This document shows, piece by piece, positions 29,132 through 42,535 of a stretch of DNA of 64,000 nucleotides (its first letter is position 1; every line of letters begins with the position of its first letter). The translations under genes were made by a program, and so were the position numbers. This DNA comes from Whitmania pigra (taxonomy: Eukaryota > Annelida > Clitellata > Hirudinida > Haemopidae), in contig JAJTWR010000263.1 of assembly GCA_021613335.1 (NCBI GenBank), positions 428,501-492,500 on the forward strand, given 5' to 3'. The notes beneath the pieces were generated by a model. It made no database searches, was not told the origin of the DNA, and saw nothing but the letters and a program-made list of their open reading frames with translations.

Positions 29132-31073
29132 ATGACTGATAAAATATCATGCCCTACTCTCAATGTTGTTCTGGTCAAGGCCATAAGAGCCTTATGTGAA
29201 GTGACCATAAAGTTTGACCATACCCTCGAAATTACTGGAAGTCTTCACGTCAGGTTTGTGGTGTCGTTGTGGTTGTCACGACTCATCATAAAACACGAAT
29301 TGCTACATGTTTTAATATATCCACTTACTTGCTGAGCTGTTAAATATTATTTATCTAGATCAGATGGTGATAAAGTCCTGACATGTTTGTTGAGCGAGGA
29401 CTGCACTAAAAGTTCATCTTCCCATCTCAACGATGTTGCCTTAAAGTTGAGTCTCGTCAATGCTGCTCTGGCCCTTAACAACATCAGTATCGTCCAGAGC
29501 AGCATTATTAACAAAGCCAGTGAGGTGGTGGCAAATATTGTGCCTCAAATTGCATCCACAAGAAATCTCTGCAGCTTCTCTAGTGAGGGTGCTCCATCCA
29601 GATCTGTGATTCCACCGACTGTTGAATGCATGGCAAGTTCTTCCACCTCTCACGTTTATCCGTTCGGAGGGGCGCACGCTTCTTCCTCTCTTCCGGACAA
29701 CAACAACAACCTGAAACTCGGAAGGGGCTCAAAATCCAGCAGTTCGAGATGCAGGAAAAAGGTGGAGACGGTTGCGAGAACTCTGGCTAACATAAAAACG
29801 CACGCTTCGTCCGACAGGTCTTTGGACTTCAATCCTATGGAAGTGAATATCGTGAGGATTAATAATTTTACTTCGAGGCATTTACGAGCACGCTTTGAAT
29901 GGGATTTTGTTAATTTGTCTCTAAGGCAACTGTGAAGCTTCCAGACATTCAGACATTAGCTCACAGACTGCCCAGTTACAAAGCAGCAACTAATGAGATG
30001 GAGGGTATTCACAATCTACAAGGTGCAAAGGTCAATGTTCACTCACCCTCCCATAACGCCCTCCTAATGGTTCCCCTCAAACACCCGTCAGAATCGATTA
30101 AGGTATTTTATGTTTTCAGTGTTTGTTGGACTTTATCTGTCTCAGTTTCATCATCATCTTTTTCTTCATTATCATCATCACCATCACCACCATTACCAAT
30201 GAAGATCTTATGTAATAAAGTTATTTTTATAGGAAAATTCTTTCAGAAGCCCTGTGGAGTTTGTAATGTATTGAGGTGATATGGTGGTGCTAATTAATAA
30301 GCGATGCAATACAAGGTTGTTGATTAACAAAAAATAATTACTGACTATTAATCGAGCAACATCGTCATGCATGCAAACCATCTGCATTCTGTCGTTGGCT
30401 GTAGAAAGAGGCTGGCGAGGAGGAAGTTGAGATGAAGATGTCCAATCAGAAGGGACAACAGAGAGTCAAGAAGTTTCAGTGCATGTTCTGTGGCATTTTC
30501 CTCTCGACCAAGTGTTACCTGAAGAACCACGTCAACGCCATGCACACGCGCCTTCACGTCTACAAGTCGGTGCCATTTATCGAATCCTTTAGAACCGCTT
30601 AAATTTCAAACCCGATCGCTTGCTCGTTCAGGTGCGACTTGTGCGAACACAGCTTCTACTCTGCTGGCGCCATGCGCATACACAAGCTTCGAAACCACTG
30701 GCACGATTCCAAGAAGCATCGTTGCCCGGAGTGCAACGAGTCCTTCTTGCTGCCCATCGAGCTGAGGAAGCACCTGCAGAAGCGACATCACCTGCAGGTC
30801 ACGACCTCTTCCGGGACGAGCGTCGTCACTCCTGTTTACACTTCGAAACAGCAACAATCTCCCGCTTCCTCGGCTTCGGGAGCCGTCGTCGACAAGAGGG
30901 GAGCCGTCAACCTGTCCGTGAATCCCCCCGCCGAATCGAAACAGCCCGAGAACCTCGAACGGATGAAGGTCGAGCCGGGAGATTTTTCACAATCCACCGG
31001 TGCCAAGAAGATTTTGTCTTCCAGCTCGCCCAGCTTTTCGGTTCACAACGGTGTCTCGAGCAAAAGCATCTGA
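29132..31073 (+). CDS. protein with three C2H2 zinc fingers, not identified
   Basis: Exons 29132-29253, 29359-29851, 29926-30102, 30405-30565 and 30632-31073 splice in frame to 464 aa. The C-terminal half has three adjacent C2H2 fingers, each CX2C-12-HX4H: CMFCGIF...HVNAMH, CDLCEHSF...HKLRNH and CPECNESF...HLQKRH. The first finger ends in exon 4 and the second starts in exon 5. The N-terminus (LVKAIRALCEVTIKFDHTLE, then GSLHVRSDGDKVLTCLLSED) looks like a folded domain I do not recognise. A Ser-rich middle follows. It is most likely a nuclear DNA- or RNA-binding protein. The exon 4 donor is the weak GTCGGT, chosen because it restores the finger frame. The true start could lie upstream of the first ATG I used. 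Confidence 0.82.
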
Positions 31074-32091
31074 CCTTATTTTTAGTATCGGGTCAAAGGG
31101 CACGTGCTCACTTTTCAGAATTGACGATTGTAAATATCGTGGGTTTAGTGGCCTGATTGGTTATGAGTACGTTGAAGTTGCAATGCATGCTTGAATCTGG
31201 CAGCCTTGAAAAACGTTTTAGAACTGGAGATCTGAGGGCTCGCGTTCGAAAATAGGAGAAAATTCGGCTTTTGTTTCTGCGTAAGACACTGCATATTTAA
31301 TCTTGTTTTTTGTTCTGCAATTACATGGTTTTAAAATTTTATTGCCGGAGTTATCACCATCGAATACTTGAAGTTTTTAGATACCGATTGTTGATTATTA
31401 TTTTTTTGGGAACTCTTTCGACAATTAATTCGGTAGGCTTTAATCGATATTCTTGTAATGGGAGTTTGATTTTGTTCTCGTGAATTGTAAATAGTCTAGT
31501 TATTGAAATTTAGTCATGTACAATGTGCTTGTCGTGATTTCAACTCGAGGGAACATTTTTATGAATCTTTTAAGGTGGTAACAGCTAATCATCGATCGGT
31601 CGTTCGTTAATCTCCACCTGTAGAGTTCACGCGACTGCCCCTCTCAAAGTGCCTCTCTGTTCTTTTGAATCGGTCGACTTTGTTCTCGTCGAGCTCTTCA
31701 TATCATCTTGTTGCGGCTTTCCGTCGTTCGCCAGAGATCTTCGAGTCGACGACGGTGGCCGGATCCGCTCTCATTCGATCGAGGTTTTGCTTGGACGTGC
31801 GGTTCGATGCTGTCGTAATTTGAAATCTGCCGGTATTTCTTTAAAATTTTTGAATTCCTCGATTGAGTTTTGTTTTTGTATCGTTGATTTTATTGATGGC
31901 GATAAATTATATTTTGTTTCGTAATATGAAAACAGCCCTAAGACATTAAAATAGAGTCTGACAGTTTGAGAGTACGTGACCGCTTTCAAAGTTGTTCATC
32001 AGAGTCGTCTAGGTGGTCTCCGCGTTTAAATTATTCTCGGTTTCATCTCGAAACAACGACATACACGACATTGTTTCAGCCACTTGAAGCT
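31074..32091. other. convergent intergenic region
   Basis: Between the zinc-finger gene (+) and the GPCR gene (-), and expected to hold both 3' UTRs. The open frames at 31649-31924 and 31966-32238 lack support. Confidence 0.6.
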
Positions 32092-34837
32092 TCACTGTTT
32101 TCTTACGAGAGCGACTTCTTCGTCGTCGTTGGGAATCGAGTGCTTGTTAGCGAGAGGAAAGCCGATGCTCTTAGCATTATTCTGGCGACATCTTTTGTTG
32201 ATGTCTGGGGTGTTCGGAGTAGGTCTCTTATTGGTTGATCTGGAGCAGGTGATGAGCTGCTTGAGCAAGCGACGAAATTTTGGACTGAGGACGCAGTAGA
32301 CGATGAAGTTGATGCAACTGTTGAGCGTGACGAGAAGCTTGCTGGCAGACTCCAGATAGAAAACGACGTCGCCACATCCATAGGTGAACACGTACCTGGA
32401 ATACGAACGCGCCATCTTCAGTTGTCAAAGGAATAGAACTTTTCTATGTCGTTGATGTAGAAATAAAATTAGCTTAATCGGTACGATTAATTATATTTTG
32501 TCGATATCCTTGTTGCGAAACAAGGTGACTTCAAGGTCAGTGAATTTCAGGTAAATGGATGGACACTCCAGATGGGAATTATCATCAACTGAATTAATAA
32601 TGCCATAAATGCCAGACTAGCTATTATTATTATAAACACATAAAATTGTTGTTGTTAAGCAAGACATTCCAGTTTATAGAATTAAGCGGGACCATGACAA
32701 CAGTATAAGTTCATACGAATTTGATACATAACGATAGATTGAGATATTAAATGGGCAGGGGTGAACCATGTCGTGATTTTTAAAATCTAAAAAATAAAAC
32801 GTTAAAACTAATTTAGTTTAACTTTTTTTTTTTATTTAATTTCAACAATTTATGATTTTGGACGAACATTTTAGTTTATTTATTTGATTATAGTCCGTTG
32901 CATGACTGGGATGATTTGGAGAACATTTTAGTAGCACGACCCCCTCTTAAATACGGCGCTGGTTCCTAGTTTATGGTTTGCTGCGGGTGCACCGTCCTAA
33001 TCATCTAGCTATGCAACAGACGTTAATAAAAAAAATAGTTTGTGGCCCTACCGCCAAAGTGTTCTACATTATTCCCTGAACTAGAGAAATGGAATTAAAC
33101 CAATGCGTTCAATTGTTGTACAATTATTAATAAAGCGTACTATGTAGTAGCAATCTAATAACCGTGGCCAAAGTTTTACGCGTTGGTATGAAGACCTGAC
33201 ATCTATATCGGGCGAGACGTTGTAATACGAGATTCTGGGAATTTGCAGCATACTGCAGTTCTGCTAGATTGTTTGAGTTTGTTTCATATCTTACTTATGT
33301 TTAAAATTTACGGTTCTGTAGGCTCCAACTTATCTTGAAAATTTAGCCAGGGCTTTTCCAAGGGGCAAACCCTCTTAAAACATGAGATGACCTTTGTTTG
33401 CGTCTTGTCTAAATTGAGGGAAACCGCTAACGCCCTTTCCCGCTCCCTCTTCCAAATTACGTCCCTGAATATAGCATTCTTTAAAATATTCGTGTCGCCA
33501 TTGCAAACTAAGAGCTGCCTCATTAAAGTTACAACCTGTTGTCAATGATAGACTTGCGCAAATATCAACCGACTTTGATATCCCACGCATACTGCTTCCC
33601 CAATTGCAGTCGTTCAACAAGTTTGCTTAATAAAATTGAGCCGTATGCTTATCCTCGCATGTAAATTGTTTGCTTTGGAACTGGACGTAGCTAACATTCA
33701 ATATTTATGTTTTCGTTCCATTGCGCTTATCGCTGCTCGAGCTCTAAACAGTTTCAGACTTCTAAACACTGTCTACGTCGACAAATAATTAATAAATAAC
33801 ATTATAAACTAAATACATCGTAGATATAATTAAATATGTCTGCTACTGGAAAAGCCAAACAACCTGACAAAATGAAACACGGCAAGTGGGGTCTGGCAAG
33901 CCACAGCAACCAGAACAACCGCCACCAACAGAAATGTGACTTCCCTCGAGTGGCTGACCCTGCTTGATTCGTTCTTTCCATCTTCGAGGCCTCCGTGGGT
34001 CGACGAAATCCGTGGCTTGTTCGACCTGATTCTTTCTGAACTCCTCAGAGATTTGATGATCCAAACGCTAGTGAAGAAGATGACGAGTAGCGGGAAAATG
34101 ATCAATAGAATGTTGACAACGATGACTTTGTAACCGACTCTGTAGAGAGGGGAAAGTCCGAAAGAAGTTTTTTGCTCTTTTTTAACGATCTCCACTTGTT
34201 CAGTCACTTGGAAAGGATGCGATGCAACGCTGTTGTTGACGACATTCAAATATCCACCTCCATAAATCTGGTCTTGAGCGTCAGGAACCACCAACGAGTC
34301 GATCGGTTGAACGGGCACCTGGTTTCTCACTTCTACGACTTCGTACTCGAAGAATCTCGGAATGTTGAAGACAGCAGCAAAACACACGACAACGAAGACG
34401 TAAACGTAGGTTCTCGGGTTGGACCACACCTCCCCTGCACTGTGCGGTCTGCAAACGGCCCAGTAGCGGTTGGCAGCAACCAGTACGACGAGCCAGATGC
34501 TGCACATGTGGCCTACGGGGGTCAACAACCAGAGGTACCTGATGTAGGGCCAAGTCTTCCATAGGTTTGGACAACCCTCTGAATATTCGCACACGTACGG
34601 GATAGCATCCGTGATGTTGATGCTCAGTAACAGCATGACGTCGCTGATTGCCAACGATTGAAGAAGGGTTACGGCTGGACTTCTCGAGTCCCTCTGCAGG
34701 GCGAGAAAACTGAGGAGATTGCCGACGTAGCCGAAGTAGCACATGGTCATGACCATGCAGCCCCACACGATGAAGTTGAAGAATTTGCAGTCAGCTTCCG
34801 TGGTCGTCGCGTTAGCAATTGAAGTTGTCACATCCAT
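32092..34837 (-). CDS. class A GPCR, FMRFamide/neuropeptide-receptor-like
   Basis: Exons 34837-33864 and 32395-32092 join in frame to 425 aa across a 1,468-base intron between TM6 and TM7. The start chosen is the ATG giving MDVTTSIANATTTEADC: a short extracellular leader with an N-glycosylation site (NAT), directly before TM1. An upstream in-frame ATG would add a less plausible leader. Seven hydrophobic segments are visible. They include TM1 ending GYVGNLLSFLAL, TM2 LLQSLAISDVMLLLS, TM3 with CSIWLVVLVAANRYWAVCRP, TM5 VIVVNILLIIFPLLVIFFTS, TM6 VTFLLVAVVLVAVACQTPLA and TM7 with LLVTLNSCINFIVYCVLSPK. The DRY motif reads NRY. The TM7 end NSCINFIVYCV is typical of FMRFamide and related peptide receptors. 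The ligand cannot be predicted. Confidence 0.88.
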
Positions 34838-35366
34838 CGTCTGCTTTTTGTTATTGTTTTGTGTTGTCTTCCTGTGAGGCGATTTAGATTCTTTTTTTAG
34901 GCACAACGTTGTTGAGAAATGTGCAAATGATTTTAAGATAAGCAATGGAAGGTGACGTAATAATAATTAAATTTATTAATTAATTAGATCTTTATCTGTA
35001 TAAAAAATGTTGCATGAGCTGTTTGATGGAGATTGCCGATGCACCTCAAACCAGGAAGATCGATTTCATCTCAGATTCACTCAAATGGAAACTTACATGT
35101 ACTCCATTTTTGATGAAAACATTTTTATTTGATAAAAGCATAGAAAATAAATTTTAAAAATGATAATAATAAAACCAAATAAATAATAATAATAATAATA
35201 ATTTCTGATGGGACTGAAACATGGTTCTTGAGCGACATTAAAAATCTTTTGATCCCCCACGATGAAAATCCATTTGAAGAAGTAAACAACGTAATCTCAT
35301 TGGACTGTTTGTCACACCAAGATCATAATCATCATCATTACTATTACCTATTTTAATCAAAGCCAG

Positions 35367-35621
<255 letters not shown>

Positions 35622-36540
35622 AACATAATAGTGCAATTATCATCATCAATATCATTATCTTCACCATCATTACCATAATTTCCATTATTTTATGGAAAAT
35701 ATTTTGTGTTTTATAGGTTCCTTTGTTGTCATAAGATTTATCTTATTTTAATTATTAATTTAATTTATTCTTGAATTATTAATCTCGAAAGTGTTTCAGT
35801 TGACATTTAGATAGCGTGACCAAGTTGATATCAATGCACGCCATGAACTCCGACCTCAAAGGTCAAACTGTCAAAACGACGATATAAATGCTTTTTGGGT
35901 GCACATTAAAATGCCGAACATTTTGACATTTTGAGAAAAATACGGAAGACCAAGCATTTAGATGAATTGCATTAAAGATGTTTTTTTTAATTTTAAAATT
36001 AAATTTAAGGTGAAAACATCGCTTACTGTTCTCTCTCCGTTCATGAGCGGCTGAATGGCTAAGTTGATTCATGTTTGCATGTGCGCGTCATCGTCATCGC
36101 CATCGTCGTCGTCATCATCATCACATTCATATTCATGATCATCATCATCATCACATTCATATTCATGATCATCATCATCATCATTTCAGTCATCGTTATC
36201 TTTATCATCGCAGAAACTGGCGGAGATGATTGAAGGTAAAAAATGGCAGAAAACCTGCGTAGACGTGAAAAACGCAACAAAAAATGCATCAAGAAACGAG
36301 GCTAAGAATCTCTAAATAACCCAAGATTTAACATGCCGTCGTAATTCATCACATGTTCACTTAACTATTTTATCGAATTATCACCGCAGTTATGAGACCA
36401 AAAAATTGTAGATTATGCAAATAAAATATGAAATTAAAAAAAATGATAAATCACATTATTCTTTGAGTATAAATGATCCATTGTTGGTGCTTCGGTTCAG
36501 TTTGGTCCAATAACGACGGACTGAGAAGGGATTGCTGTGA

Positions 36541-36777
<237 letters not shown>

Positions 36778-36964
36778 AGTTGTTTGTTGTTGTTGTTGGA
36801 AGGTTCAATCAATCGATTCAATAACTTGTTCTCCATCGTCGTAGTCATCCTATTCATTTTCTAAAAAGACATTCCTGTCTCTTCACTGCCTTTCACAGAT
36901 TTTTGTTGCAAGCTTTTACTTTCCCGCTGCAATCATCATTAATCCTCATCATCATTATTATTTG

Positions 36965-37042
36965 CTCTATTAACATTCATTAGTCTCCTTTATTAATATT
37001 CATTAGTCTACTCTATTAATATTCATTAGTCTACTCTATTAT
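36965..37042 (+). repeat. 23-bp tandem repeat
   Basis: Three full units of 23 bases (CTCTATTAATATTCATTAGT plus CTA) and a partial fourth, with one or two substitutions per unit. Confidence 0.9.
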
Positions 37043-37689
37043 ATATTATAATAGGTTTGTTCAACTGAAAGGTGCCAACTTGAAGGGCCGGAAACAGCGA
37101 GAAAAAGTCAATTTCATTTTGGATATTTTGTAAAAAAAAAGTTTTAACATAAAAAATAGGAAACATAATATGACTGCAAATAAGTCAGGAAAACATTAAA
37201 ATATTAAATAAATCTGTCTTAATCAGTTTATTAAAATTAATAAAGATCTGTAGAGTCATGTTTTAAATGTTTAATTTTAAAGTTATCAACAGCTTCGTGT
37301 CACAAAAACAACTTTGAAAAACAGAGGTGGACCTAATGTTTTGAGATAAATCGATTTCCTTTGCAGCTGCAGTGTTGATGACGATGACGACGACGATGGA
37401 GATGGTGATGATGATGATAATGATACATTCTTCGCATTATGCAGGTAAAATGTGCCACATCCATCCAGTTATCTCGCAATTATAGCTTATTATCTCGAAC
37501 GAGGGTATTACAACATGAGAAGGACGGAGTTGTCACTGTCATCATCACCGTCATCACCCTCGTCGTCGTCATCATAATCATCGTCATGGCTTCATCATCA
37601 TCATCATCTCGAAATCATTGTCATCATGTCCTCAGCAAATCAGATATTAAGTTGTCAACAAAGGGCTGATGAAGCGTGATTTGTTTTTG

Positions 37690-37690
37690 C

Positions 37691-37762
<72 letters not shown>
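37690..37762. repeat. (TTG)n microsatellite
   Basis: About 24 uninterrupted TTG units. The minus strand reads as poly-Gln in a 71-codon frame that shows no other coding sign. Confidence 0.97.
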
Positions 37763-39357
37763 GGTGCAGATGACGTCACTCTCATCATCAATTGAGAGAG
37801 TCTGTTATTTGGCTGGTCAAACGTGATGGCATCGCACATAAATTCCGAACTTGGTGTAAATTTTTAAACATTTCTAAGGCAATGGTAAAGTCATCTTTTC
37901 GAAAATTGTACACAGATTTAATGGAGATCTTATTTTGTCTTTATCATCTGAATTCAGGATAATTTCCTATAAAAACGATCATCTCCAGAAAATGCAGCGG
38001 TGAATTATGCATGCCACCGAGAATTCACATTCCAAGGAAATAAATTGAATTCCGTCGAAATATTCCGTCAAGTGCTCAATCAAATGTTTCCTGCAAATCC
38101 ATCAATGTGGATGTTATATTCCACCAATGAAGATAAATTAAGAAGTGATTAACTCTTCATGCATGGCTGAGTGGAATGGTGGGGAAGTGCATGCTTTACA
38201 ACGGAAATGTTGTTTCTGGTGAATCGGAAAATTGGACGTTGCACTCCGCGTTAATGCACTTCGTTTGTCGGTGATAAGGTGTCGAAGTGGGGAACGAGTT
38301 TGTGGACGAGAAGCGATGAATTGATGCAGTCTGGCGATGAGTGTTTGCAGTGTGGTGATGGATTAGAAAAAAATGAACCAGCTTTCACTGAATAGACGGC
38401 CGCGCTATGAACGCCATGAACGCCGTTGCACAACAAATCAGTTGAAAGGCCTTTCCCGTCTGCGAATCCTCAGGGGAGGACATTTTCTAAGCGTCAAGAA
38501 TCGAGAAAGAAAGAACCACGAGATTGATCAACAGACTCCTTTGATGGAGCGGAAGAGATCCATTCTCATGCGATCATCACACAAGTTCCCATCCGCACGT
38601 TTTTGTTATTCCGTGCAAAATAAAACCAGCTTCCGAGAACAAAAACAAAAACATTGGATCAATTTTTCTGATGCACGCCATCCATTTGTCGCGTGTTTTC
38701 GAGTCGGTTCGCATCACTACGGAGTGTTTTTGTTGCTGAAAATGTCCGCCAAAAAAAAGCCAAACAAATTATGTCCAACCATGCATGTCGATTTATCGAA
38801 TGCTAATTTTAATTGAATAAGAGCAATTGAAAGAGAAAACAAGAGAAAGTAAAAATATCACCATCATCATCGTCATCATCATCGTCATCATCATCATAAT
38901 CAGTTTTTAAATCCATTCACTCACCGATTTCCTGTTTTGATGAAACGTTAAAGCGTTAGTAGCAGTTGGCGCGTTTTATAACCGTCTGCACGTCGGCACA
39001 GCGTAAATGAAAACTCCCACTCACGCTTGAGTTACCAGGTTTCGAAACGATTCCCACAATTCCAAGACTTTCACCCGTCAAGTCCAGAATTCCTCACAAC
39101 AAACCAATCAAGTCAAGCTTTAGCAGAAATTCGTCGGATTTACAAAAAAGCATAACATTTACATTTGAAAGGCCTGCCGAAATAATATAGTGTCATTTAA
39201 ATCTTCGCCTGCCTAATCATCTATTTTTCTCAGGGAAAAAATAGAAAGCTTCTTTTTAAAGGAGAACACAGAAATTGATGAAAAGTATGATTTCTTAATG
39301 AGTTTTTCATTAGACATGTGTTTCCCCCTGGCAAGATGTCTACCGAAAACATTGCAA

Positions 39358-39378
39358 TATATTATTATTATTATTATA

Positions 39379-39415
<37 letters not shown>

Positions 39416-39428
39416 ATTATTATTATTA

Positions 39429-39486
<58 letters not shown>
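39358..39486. repeat. (ATT)n microsatellite
   Basis: About 128 bases of ATT with three phase slips. Open frames on both strands here are repeat artefacts. Confidence 0.97.
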
Positions 39487-39488
<2 letters not shown>

Positions 39489-40695
39489 GAGCAGCATTAT
39501 AATAACAAAACACTAATAACAACATAATAATAACATCATAACATTACATTGAAAGCTTCTTAGGGAAGTTTTAGCGAATCGAAAACGAAAGTTAATAAAC
39601 TTTCAAGAGATTCTTGCATCAGAAATGGTGCCTTGTCCTCTGCTCTCGTTTGTGGTCGCGCCTATATTGCATGGTTAATTAATCAAATTACCATCACCAA
39701 TCTCAGGGTCATTTCAACTTCCTTACGGGCAAATGTGAGGAAGTCGAAAACCAGAAATCGTCTGAAATGTTCAGCAATCAATCGCTCCAACGAGATCTCA
39801 GCGTTTGATATTCTCAACGAGATCCCATTTCTGAAACTCGAAACATTCAAGAAAGCAAAACAAAGATTGTTTCTGATTATCGAGATAAAAATAACTTTTA
39901 AACAGTAACTAAACCAACCCTGACTAATACTTCAAGTTATCTAAAAGAAATGAACACCTTTGTTATGATTTCCTTTTTGTAATCCAAACAAATAGTAAAA
40001 CAACGAAATCAAAAATTATTTAAAATATGAAATTAAACCATTAAATCTTAGTTCTCGACGAAACTGATTAAATTCCGTTGAACATAACCACGAAGTTATC
40101 AAACGATGCTTGCATTCTCGTGTTACCGATTACTTTTTTTTTGTAATCGAGTAATAAAGACAACAATTAACAGCTATAATATCAATAATAATATTCAGTA
40201 ATAGTAAAAGAATTAATGAAGATAACAGCATCTATTATTAATGAAAGGGTGCTCATAAAATGTAAAACTTACCTTATTTGAAACAATTAAGCTCTCAAGT
40301 GGACAAAAAAATGCTTCAATAACTTCGTGGCCCTCCGAAAATGCATAACAATGATTTTCATTTGAAAGGTTTAAAAGGACACTGCCTGAATTTGCGCTGA
40401 CTTGCATGGTTATGCATGGAATAGCATGGAATGGATTGAACGGACGTAACCTTGAAGGAGAAATGTGAACATCTTCAGACATCAGTTTGATACCAAGTTT
40501 TAACAATTTAGGGGTTTTGGCCGTCACCAGTACATAATTGTCGGCGATAACATTTTGTAAGGGCTGACTTTGAGGAATTTACTTATTTATTTCGGCCGTA
40601 AGTATGGTTTAATTTTCGGGTTCTGCTTCGGTTACGTCCAAAAGCAAATTTTAATTTCCAGCCTACTTTCTGTTTCGGTAGAAAATAAAAAACAT

Positions 40696-41289
40696 GGTGG
40701 CCCGTCATAACAGCCCGGCGACAAAACAGCCCCGTCAAAATAGCCCAGGACAAAATAGCCCCGTCGAAACATCCCCGTCTATACAACCCGGTGACAAAAT
40801 AGCCCAGGACGAACAAATCCCGTCAAAACAGCCCCGACAAAATAGCCCCGACAAAACAGCCCCGACAAAATAGCCCCGACAGAATAGCCCAAGACAAAGT
40901 AGCCCCGTCAAAACAGCCCTATCAATGTATTTAAAAAAATTTTGTAAATTGAATGCATTAACCGATAACTGGTTCCAAATTTAATTCGAAATTAGTGGTT
41001 TGAAGATTTATCAGGTTTTTATTCTAAAATATTATTAGGATTCCGGCTACTTCCTCACTTTACATGGACTTTTCAAGTTGGTATTTAATATAAATTATCC
41101 TCACCTTATCATCACGTCATGTGGACATGTAACAAATCAACAAAGAACCAATTTTGCTGCTATTTTGTCGAGGCTGTTTTGACGGTTACGCTACAGGCTA
41201 TTTTGTCACCGGGCTATATTAACGGGGCTGTTTTGACGGGCTATTTTGTCTTGGGCTATTTTGACGCCGAGCTGTTTTGACGGGGTGCC
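40696..41289 (+). mobile_element. foldback non-autonomous DNA transposon, copy 1 (Mutator-like TSD)
   Basis: A 594-bp element with no coding capacity. The left arm (to about 40920) is a tandem array of 14-17-base units of the type GACAAAATAGCCCC and GTCAAAACAGCCC. The right arm (from about 41160) is the same kind of array in inverted orientation. A single-copy core of about 240 bp lies between, so the whole can fold into a long hairpin. Left terminus GGTGGCCCGTCATAACAGCC; right terminus, inverted, GGCACCCCGTCAAAACAGC. The 9-base AAAAAACAT flanks it exactly on both sides (40687-40695 and 41290-41298) as a target-site duplication. Nine-base duplications are typical of Mutator-like elements. The family assignment is inference because no transposase is present. 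Confidence 0.88.
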
Positions 41290-42535
41290 AAAAAACATTC
41301 GGTTGGTCTTTCTTGAGGGCATCCTTAAATGACTTAGGGATAGTGGATTCAACATTTGAAGGGGTAATGTGAAGCTTAAAAATATGACGTCACAAAAATT
41401 TAAGATTACAAAAAAAACAAAACAAAAGAAACATTTTGTATCGCTAGATGTCAGTATATGTAACTCAGTGGGTGGATGATCACGTGATCACTGCTTTTGC
41501 TTTTTTGGTGAGTTAAATGAAAGTAGTGAATATATGCTCTTATTGAAAATTGATTGTATTGGTAGGGGGTATAAATTTTTGTGACAGTTGGGGTTTAAAA
41601 TGGGCCAAAATTGCATGATGTCATTTATGGACAGCCAGCAAGGGCTTTTTGAAGACTAAATATGTTCTTAGTTTAGGAGTCTAGGGGTCCGAAATTACCT
41701 GCACAACCCGGATGTAATTTGTTGAAATCAACCCAACAGCAAATGAAGCATTGTTTCTTCAAATATCTCATCCCACTAGCTGCATTGAGATGCAGTAATT
41801 CCTCTTGCCTTTACTACCTGATCAATTAAAGCTTCAACAATTCATTAAATAAATTAAGTAACACCTTTAAAACCGCCCTCTTGACATATCATGCTCTAGT
41901 GACATGCAATCCCTCACCCTATCCATCCCTGCCACATACCTGGTCTCCGTTCATCAACTAGACCAAACTGGTCGTCACACGTCAAGAGATGTTTCTCTTA
42001 TGCCTCCCCTACTCTCTGGAACGGACTTCCCCCCTCGCAAGAGTCCAACCACCCCTGGAGCTCTTCAAGCGCCACCTGAAGACTCATCTCTTCAGGATTT
42101 CAGCGAGAGCACAAGGCGTCTCTGACGGACATGGCTCTCTAAAAATGAATTATTATTAATAATTTTAAATAAACTTTACGAGATGAAACCCCTTGAATCA
42201 AATGTTCCGACATCGAGCAACCGCAAAATGTGTTTGGGGTTATTTTAAAACTATTCACTGCATATTTCTGAATAACGTGTTCGTTAACAGAAATTATAAA
42301 GCTGGCGTAAAGCATATGTAGAATATCAGTTATAAATAATCGGTAATTACAAACAATGCCTGCTGAATATGATAATTAGTCAGTTTAATTACAAGAGCTT
42401 CTCCGATTGGAACGCGTAATCACTCGACTGATGAATGTAATTTGTAATTGTAAAATGTAAACATAAATGTTTATAACAACTAAGCGTATACCACATCATT
42501 ATCATCGCGAAAATGAGCTAAAACGAAAGTCGATT
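41290..42535. other. intergenic with LINE remnant
   Basis: Between foldback copy 1 and a candidate minus-strand exon. Apart from the LINE scrap, nothing is recognisable. Confidence 0.5.
41970..42116 (+). mobile_element. degenerate LINE reverse-transcriptase C-terminus
   Basis: One frame reads FSYASPTLWNGLPP and, after a frameshift near 42040, another reads LELFKRHLKTHLFR. Together they match the conserved end of CR1/Jockey-type LINE ORF2 proteins (a 'LWN.LP' box followed by 'FK..LKTHLF'). Stops lie upstream and no full reverse transcriptase is present, so this is a dead 3' fragment. Confidence 0.75.

Noticed and set aside
30620..31156. 178-codon plus-strand frame and a minus-strand frame over the zinc fingers
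   Set aside because: They overlap the true finger-coding frame at 30632-31073 and contain no domain; they are shadows of it.
38373..38816. 147-codon open frame
   Set aside because: No recognisable motif, basic low-information composition, no splice context, and it lies in a gene-poor repeat region.
40583..40816. Cys/Gly/Phe-rich frames at 40583-40816 and 44538-44774
   Set aside because: Both are readings of the tandem units in the foldback transposon arms and resemble each other only for that reason.
40696..40920. CRISPR-like array of short repeats
   Set aside because: Units are contiguous without unique spacers, the genome is animal, and the array is an arm of a transposon. The 57.3-kb array is likewise spacerless.
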